A stretch of 64,000 bases of DNA from Ligustrum vulgare (lineage: Eukaryota; Streptophyta; Magnoliopsida; Lamiales; Oleaceae). A model generated the notes under the pieces. That model had not been told where the DNA came from. It did not search any database and was given only the letters and a program-made list of their open reading frames with translations. Position 1 is the first letter of the stretch, and each line of letters opens with the position of its first letter. The position numbers and the translations under genes were made by a program. The stretch spans positions 17,615,491 through 17,679,490 of the forward strand of contig OY743190.1 in the NCBI GenBank assembly GCA_963555705.1, read 5' to 3'. This document shows positions 58,338 to 64,000 of the stretch, piece after piece.

Positions 58338-58972
58338 TACGAATGCAATTGGATCCTTGTAACAGCCCAAAATGCTGGAATTAAAATTGGAGAAGTCCAT
58401 TAGCTGAAGTCCAAGTATTTTTTGAGCCCAGCCGGTTGACACATTCGAGCACAAGTCTAAGTACATTATGTAAACAACCCATAGCTCCAGCCCAACTAAT
58501 TGACCGGGTTGAACGGTACAACTTAAACATCGTCCTTTCTATGTTAGCCATTGGATCAAAACCGGATCAATCTTAGCCCTCCAATTGATGATAAGGATGT
58601 GTTTCATTTTGCTGACTCTCCACTTGCTTCCAGACGCTTCTCTGATTTTCTCTCTATCTGACTCTTGTTCTTCGTGGTTTTTTCAAAGAGAAAATTCATC
58701 TCTCTCGCACAATCTTTGTGGTTTAACTTCTGATTCTTTGTGCATAATCAGAAAAATTCTTTATGATTATTTATAGTGTTGATCTGTAATACTTTGTGGT
58801 TCTTTGTGGTATTTTATGCGAGATTTGTCCAGATTCATGAAGTTGTTTCAATTCTATAAAATCTTTTGATATTGTACTTTTATTTTTGATTAATAAAGTC
58901 TTTTGAGGATTTTATGTTTATTTCATCTTTGTCGTAACTTTGTGGTGATTCTGAGACCAGAAATTCTTAACA
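58338..58972 (+). repeat. 3' LTR of the copia element
   Basis: It is homologous to 17817-18404 but 47 bp longer with many differences. It begins TACGAATGC, where the 5' copy has TGTGAATCC, and ends TTCTTAACA. TTAGT follows at 58973. Confidence 0.88.
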
Positions 58973-59135
58973 TTAGTTTCAAGCTTATAAAATATATAGG
59001 AAATGTTTTATTTATAGATGTTTAGACTAAGGTTTGTTTGGCATTATCTTATTTACTTAATTTTTACTTATTTGATCTTTTATTATATTAGTTTATTAGT
59101 TTAATAGTTATCTATACATATATAAAATAGAGTAC

Positions 59136-59345
59136 AGCCCCCAAGGCACATCTCCCAACGGTGAAAGGGAGGGTGGTTTAAAGACCAGCCTCGCTTGGTG
59201 AAGGGTTCGAATCCGGCCCTTGCCAAGTTAAAAGGTAAACCCTCACCCTGTACTCTGGGAGGCATAACCTGCGATTTACATCCTTCACCAAGGCCCAGGG
59301 TAGGGTAGGTGGGGGCCCCTAAGGTTGGGGTTCAACCTTTTTTTT
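59136..59345 (+). mobile_element. tRNA-derived SINE with 15-bp TSD
   Basis: A Pol III box A-like TGGTTTAAAGA at about 59174 and a perfect box B, GGTTCGAATCC, at 59204-59214 mark the tRNA-derived head. The body ends in a T-rich tail. Flanking copies TATAAAATAGAGTAC (59121-59135) and TATAAAATAAAGTAC (59346-59360) differ by one base, as expected for a LINE-mobilised insertion. Confidence 0.88.
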
Positions 59346-59360
59346 TATAAAATAAAGTAC

Positions 59361-61690
59361 ATGTTAAAATAACACAAACATAGTTTCCCGCCCAAAATAA
59401 CTTTCTATAATTCTATCTATAAACTGTTTTTTGGTATTAATTATTATTCTTTTTATAATTATTGTATTATTTTAAATTCGAAAAATATGCAATATTAGTG
59501 TCAAATCGAAGACCTCAACTAGAAGTTTAATACAAGATAACAAGTGAGAGCAAATTAAAAATATATTATCAGTAAAATCGTTTCAAAGATCAAATCGTCC
59601 TGAAATTTCTTGATCCGCATTCTCCTCTTGAAAATCAATTGTAATTTTCTTTCACAAAAAAAAGTAGTCAATATCATATAAATATTTTTCCTTTAAAAAT
59701 AGAAAATGAAAGAGAGTAAAATAGAAGCGTTCATCGATCTATTTTTTCTTTCATTTTCATTTTAATAAAATTCCGAGCATATATCCCAGATATATTTTTT
59801 TTTTCACTTATTACAAATTCTATTTAAATGTAATTTTGTTTTCTCACTTTAAAATTTAAGTCAATTTAAATTATAATGTTTAAAGAAATTTCCTAAAACG
59901 GTAAACATACATACCATAAAAAAAAAGTTAATAATAATAATAATAAGGTATGTGTAATTGTACATTGTTTGTAACTAATTTTCTTCCTTCGTTTCTCATT
60001 TTTAATTAAATATTCATTTCATATGTTAACATATAAAAATTAATTATATATTTTTAAAAAAATTCGTAAAAATTAGAAATTAAAAAAAACGTTTTCACTA
60101 TAATTGCACTTTTTTTTAAAAAAAATTAATTGTCTTTTTTAGTTTCTCATTTTTAATTAATTATTCATTTCATATGTTAACATATAAATTCGATACATGC
60201 GAGTAATAAATGATCGTGCATCGCAAATGTGTAAAACTAGTTTATACCAATATCGAATCGAAGTTATATTGGGGAATTTATAAGTACAGCCAAACAAGAC
60301 TTATGCAGGAATGATGACTTGGGAAAAATGTCCCACTTACTCATTAGTTAATTGACAAAAATCACAGGTTTCTCATTTTAAGTTGTCACGTTCGGGTCAA
60401 TATTTGAAAAAAGACAAGGTCCGTTTAGGTCATTCTTTATACCATTGCAAAGTTAATACTTCAAGTTTTCCAAAGACTATACATGTATCAAAAATGGATC
60501 ATTCTACAGCCTGTATTTTTCTTTCAGAAATTGCTACACGACTGGAATCCCATAGTCAAAATTTTTAGGACTTCTACTATTTCATATATACAAGTTTGGC
60601 TCAACTTTCAAGGTAGTTCCAAATCTTAAATGTACTCAAACTTGATATCAATACGTACATCTCAACGTAAACTATAAGATAGTGTAATATAAATTGGCTA
60701 TAGATCAATACATATTAATCACAAGGATCATAAAGTCACTCATATCAGGATGGTAAATCTGTAATTAAAATAAAGTTTCCTAAAATTTTTAGCTCACTTC
60801 CCACTTACGAAATTTAATCCAATTGAATTCAAACATTAATCATTACTTTGTTTTATGCCAATTTAGTCCCTAAAATCATAATTAATGCAACTTCGACCCC
60901 CTCCCTTTTTCTTATAAATTCGTTACTATCAAATCATACAAAATGTGGTATTAACTACTTTCTAAAATAAAAATAACTGAATATAAATTTCTTAATAAAT
61001 AACACTAAGGCATGAAATTTCTGGGCATTACAATTCATAACATAACACAAAATGTCTTTCCCAATATCACTCACCAAGTTTGATTTTTACTAACATCTAC
61101 AATTGAATTAATGGTAAGAATTTCCACAGTTTTTGGAATATTGCATGAAATTCTCAATTTTTACCTATTCTTTTGAACTTCGATTTATGGATTGATGGAG
61201 GAACGGATTGGGCTAGATTTTGTTGGAGTTGGATACAATTTTTGTGCGTTAAAATTTCTAGATTGATTTGAGTTCCCAAACTTGTGATTCTACCTTTGAA
61301 CTTTGAATGCGTGCTAGGAGTTCGAGGAATTGTTTCAACGAATTCTTCTTCAAGATTGGGCATATCTTTTGGAGGGTTTCTCTTTGTGTCATGCTGCACA
61401 TCCTATACCCATCATAAATTCATGATTTACAGTTATTAATGCGTCAAAATTGGATTTCACGTCATTGCACCACTGCATGCAATCACTACACAACCGCAGG
61501 TTACAAACAGCTTCACGTCAACCACTTTGTCTAGCTTTTTCTGGCCTAAACGACCTCCAATTGAATTGAATTTGGAACTTGTTGTAGGCTAGATCACATA
61601 CTTTCATATGCTAGGAGATGATTTGGGAATTTTTTTTCAATGCCATGTCCTGGTCTAGAAATTCAATGGTTACATACATTCTAAATTCAA
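59361..61690. other. AT-rich DNA without recognisable genes
   Basis: A ~46-bp sequence (TTTCTCATTTTTAATTAA ... CATATGTTAACATATAAA) occurs at about 59992-60037 and again at 60142-60187. A sequence 'CTGGGCATTACAATTC' at about 61020 could be an LTR edge but has no partner. Short open frames at 60383-60568 and 61154-61399 (minus) show no family signature. Confidence 0.4.
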
Positions 61691-61699
61691 TTATTTTGG

Positions 61700-63240
61700 T
61701 GAATCCTAGTTTGGGGTTGTTTTTATTTTTTTATTGCAATATATTTTAGGCATCCTACGATATCTAATATGAATTATCTTTAATATATAAGAAATATGCC
61801 AACAAAAAAGCACTACAATTCGAACAAGGAAAAGCAAAGAAAAGGTAGGGACTTCCAAAAGACGCCGAAAGGAGAGAAGCCTCAAATCACAATAATAAGC
61901 ATTCGAACATGGGAAGTACTTGATCTTTCTTTTTCGTATTGTCTTTATGTGCTATATTTATTTTTCATACATTGAGGGCAATGTATTTTTCTAGTCTGGG
62001 GTGTGTATCTCATTCATTCGTTGCTGCTTATCTATGCATTCATTTGATATTTAAAAAAAAAATAAAAATCAAATTTTTTGTTGATTTTTTTGCTGCCTAT
62101 AATGTAGTTTAGATTGAATTGTTGCTTTAGTTAGAATAACGGACGACATTTAAATTTTATTTTTCATTAATTGCTTATCCATATCAGACTCTATAAATTG
62201 AGCACGTAGTCATGATCAAATTATTACTTGTGTATGGATATACTTTGCATGTGTGGTATTTTCATTTTTCATACCTAGGATTGACCATTTTATCCCTCAC
62301 CTTAAGTCTATAGATATCCTGGCCTTTAACTTAGAAACCAAACTTTTGAGGGTCTGAAGTTCAAAAAATATGCCTTTGGTTGAAGGGGTTTATGTCCATG
62401 AGTATAAGCTAGCACTAGCTGCATAAAAATAGTCTTATTCTTTTCATCATAGCCCTTTTTACCTGAGCAATTAATGATGTGATCCCATTCGGGGTGCTAT
62501 CGGAAGAAACACTGAAAAGTTCCAAATTCAGGTTGTAGATGAACAGTAGGGTCTTGATCCGAAGGGCTTCACAACATAGGAATAGAAGATGCAGAAACAA
62601 GAACCAAGATTTGTGAATACCACAAGGGTTTTCCAGATCCTTGATAAGTTCAGGTTTTGAACACCACAAAGATTGTTAACCTTTGATCATTTCTGGATGA
62701 AAAGCACAAGACGATTAATCTTGATAAGTTTGAGTTTGTAAAAGTGAATCCTCACATTTACTGTTGAGCAAAATTCATATGTTTATTGAAAATCAAAAGC
62801 TCCCTATTACATTGAAGAAGACTTGAATATAAAGCAGTAAAAACGGACTAAGCAAACCCTAGCAACTATAGAGGCGTAAAATAAAACTTAACATAATTAA
62901 AAAAGGAAAACAAAATAAAAACACGAAAACCCTATTCCGGATAACTGCGGGATCGCGTAGGGTAACTAGGCGCGATCAGATGGAAGGCGCCCTAATTCTC
63001 GGGTCAATTTTTTCCTGCTTGGTGACTCGAGTAATTAATTCTTTAAGGGTTCTCAAATCTTGGTGTCCTAAAATCATCTAACTTTGGATTCACTGGCCTA
63101 AAGCTCACTATAGGGTCACCTAGAAAGCTTGATAAGAAGGGTACTGCACAAAAGATGATAAAATAAAAATATATATTTATATAAATAAAGTGCTTGTTAT
63201 AAGCTTTGGGACAAGAGTTCTTGAGACTAGGGGTGACAAA
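61700..63240 (+). mobile_element. Athila-like 3' non-coding region, interrupted
   Basis: The stretch 'ACATTGAGGGCAATGTAT' near 61970 followed by a TCTGGGGTGTG run is the Athila-type 3' signature also seen at 30361. 62330-62465 and about 63000-63230 match 3916-4450. It is interrupted by an LTR-like piece at 62475-62990. Confidence 0.55.
62475..62990 (-). repeat. LTR-like piece related to TR-GAG A
   Basis: Its left end TGATGTGATCCCATTCGGGG matches TGACGCGATCCCAGTCGGGG at 571, with CGCG changed to TGTG. 62570-62690 matches 750-845 (GAACACCACAAA and CACAAGGG stretches). The right end is unclear and no duplication was found. Confidence 0.55.
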
Positions 63241-64000
63241 ATGGGAATTTATTACCATCAGCCGAGTGTCCACACTTCGAAAAGGAAGAACATGAAAGCT
63301 GTCATGCACGCGATCGAGGCTTCTTTATCCACGCGGTTGCAGGACTTTCAGGCTGGGTCGGATTTTTCTCCTTAAAACATAGATTTGCTATTTTTTCCCA
63401 ATTCAACTATATTTCTTCCTCTACCTATATATATGAGATGTGTTGAACGTGAATATGGTTCCTCCACCACATTATTTCATTCCAAAACTCTACTAACTTC
63501 TTGAGAGAATCATATAGTGCAAAGGCAAGATTGAAAATTTATGCAAATAGAAGAATGATTTCTCCAACTTTTTTATGAATTATACCAATTCTTGTTGTTA
63601 TTATCTTCAATTATGTTTCTAGGATCTTGATGAAGTTTTTACTTTTCGGATTTCATGTTTTGACATTAGTTTAATTTAATCCAAGTTGTGGGTTTGAGCA
63701 ATTAATTCCAATTTATATGTTTCTACGATTATTTGATCACTAGTTGTATGAATGTTGTGACATGTTCTTAAGTTTGAAAGATTAGGAATTTGTTAGACTT
63801 TTTTTAATTTCCATAAAGGTCGATAGGAGATAGAAATATACCGCTATACTTTGTAAAGTCTTTAATTTTTCATAAATCGTTAATGCTTTTCTTCGTGTTC
63901 GCATCTATCATAGAAATATGGGTTGATCACATATAGAAATATGTTTAATTCACCTCTTGAAATAGGGTTTTAAAAAGAATTAGGAACATTGATTTCAATT
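63241..64000 (+). repeat. Athila-like LTR fragment, cut by window edge
   Basis: From about 63270 it matches 6855-7590 of the LTR at 6413-7921 (CCCAATTCAACTATATTTCT, TATATATATGAGATG, TTCTTGAGAGAATCA). The first ~430 bp of the LTR are missing or unrecognisable, and the LTR continues beyond the window. Confidence 0.65.

Larger units (their letters stand above)
17817..58972 (+). mobile_element. Ty1/copia retrotransposon, decayed, carrying nested insertions
   Basis: The element is flanked by TTAGT at 17812-17816 and 58973-58977. LTRs lie at 17817-18404 and 58338-58972, with an initiator-Met primer site at 18406 and a purine tract, GAGGTGGAGATTA, at about 58327. The order gag, protease, integrase, reverse transcriptase, RNase H is that of Ty1/copia. 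The element is interrupted by TR-GAG B (21112-33488) and the CACTA transposon (35530-58225). Removing these leaves about 6 kb. The LTRs differ at many positions and by length, and every coding part has stops or shifts, so it is an old, dead copy. Confidence 0.92.

Noticed and set aside
59174..59214. Functional tRNA gene
   Set aside because: Box A and box B are present but no acceptor stem or anticodon arm folds out, and the flanking duplication marks a SINE.
60383..60568. 61-codon open frame
   Set aside because: It has no recognised family, no splice or start context, and lies in AT-rich DNA; such a length is expected by chance.

Overview
The window is nuclear DNA from a flowering plant, probably a eudicot, and is packed with transposable elements. 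I see no host gene, rRNA gene, tRNA gene or CRISPR array. The evidence is plant-type Ty3/gypsy and Ty1/copia retroelements with tRNA-Met and tRNA-Asp type primer binding sites, an En/Spm (CACTA) transposon with plant-type introns, a tRNA-derived SINE, and AT-rich spacers. I cannot name the species.

The main structure is a set of nested insertions that can be resolved by target-site duplications (TSDs). A decayed Ty1/copia element spans 17817-58972 (TSD TTAGT). Its integrase is split by a Ty3-like gag-only element, TR-GAG B (21112-33488). The 5' LTR of TR-GAG B is split by a second gag-only element, TR-GAG A (21378-25686). The copia RNase H end is split by a CACTA transposon at 35530-58225 (TSD GTT). 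Removing its insertions leaves about 8.3 kb of native CACTA. It has been hit three times: a young 10-kb element with 3.6-kb LTRs and no intact genes (37862-47905, TSD GAAGA), a solo LTR (49881-51658, TSD ATTTA) and a solo LTR (53041-55564, TSD GTATG).

The left flank (1-17816) holds a truncated minus-strand TR-GAG A copy, several LTRs of the long 'TGTAGCGACC' family (one a solo LTR with TSD TAAAG at 9617-12322), and a decayed Athila-like gag-protease element starting at 6413. The right flank (58978-64000) holds a SINE, AT-rich DNA and Athila-like 3' sequence. The copia nest may therefore sit inside one old Athila-like element that runs past the right edge.

Few proteins remain. TR-GAG A has an open 800-codon gag-protease frame. 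The CACTA tnp2 transposase is broken by one stop and one retroelement. The second CACTA gene (Transposase_24-like plus Ulp1-like cysteine protease) is damaged upstream, but its protease exons are intact. The only reverse transcriptase visible is the dead copia one, so both gag-only elements would need enzymes from elsewhere.

The most unusual signal is a palindrome, TTACGGCCGTAA and close variants. It forms arrays in the LTRs of both gag-only families with repeat distances of 20-22 bp and 44-45 bp. The LTRs of the long family also carry a conserved GC-rich, GA-repeat and splice-donor block on the antisense strand.
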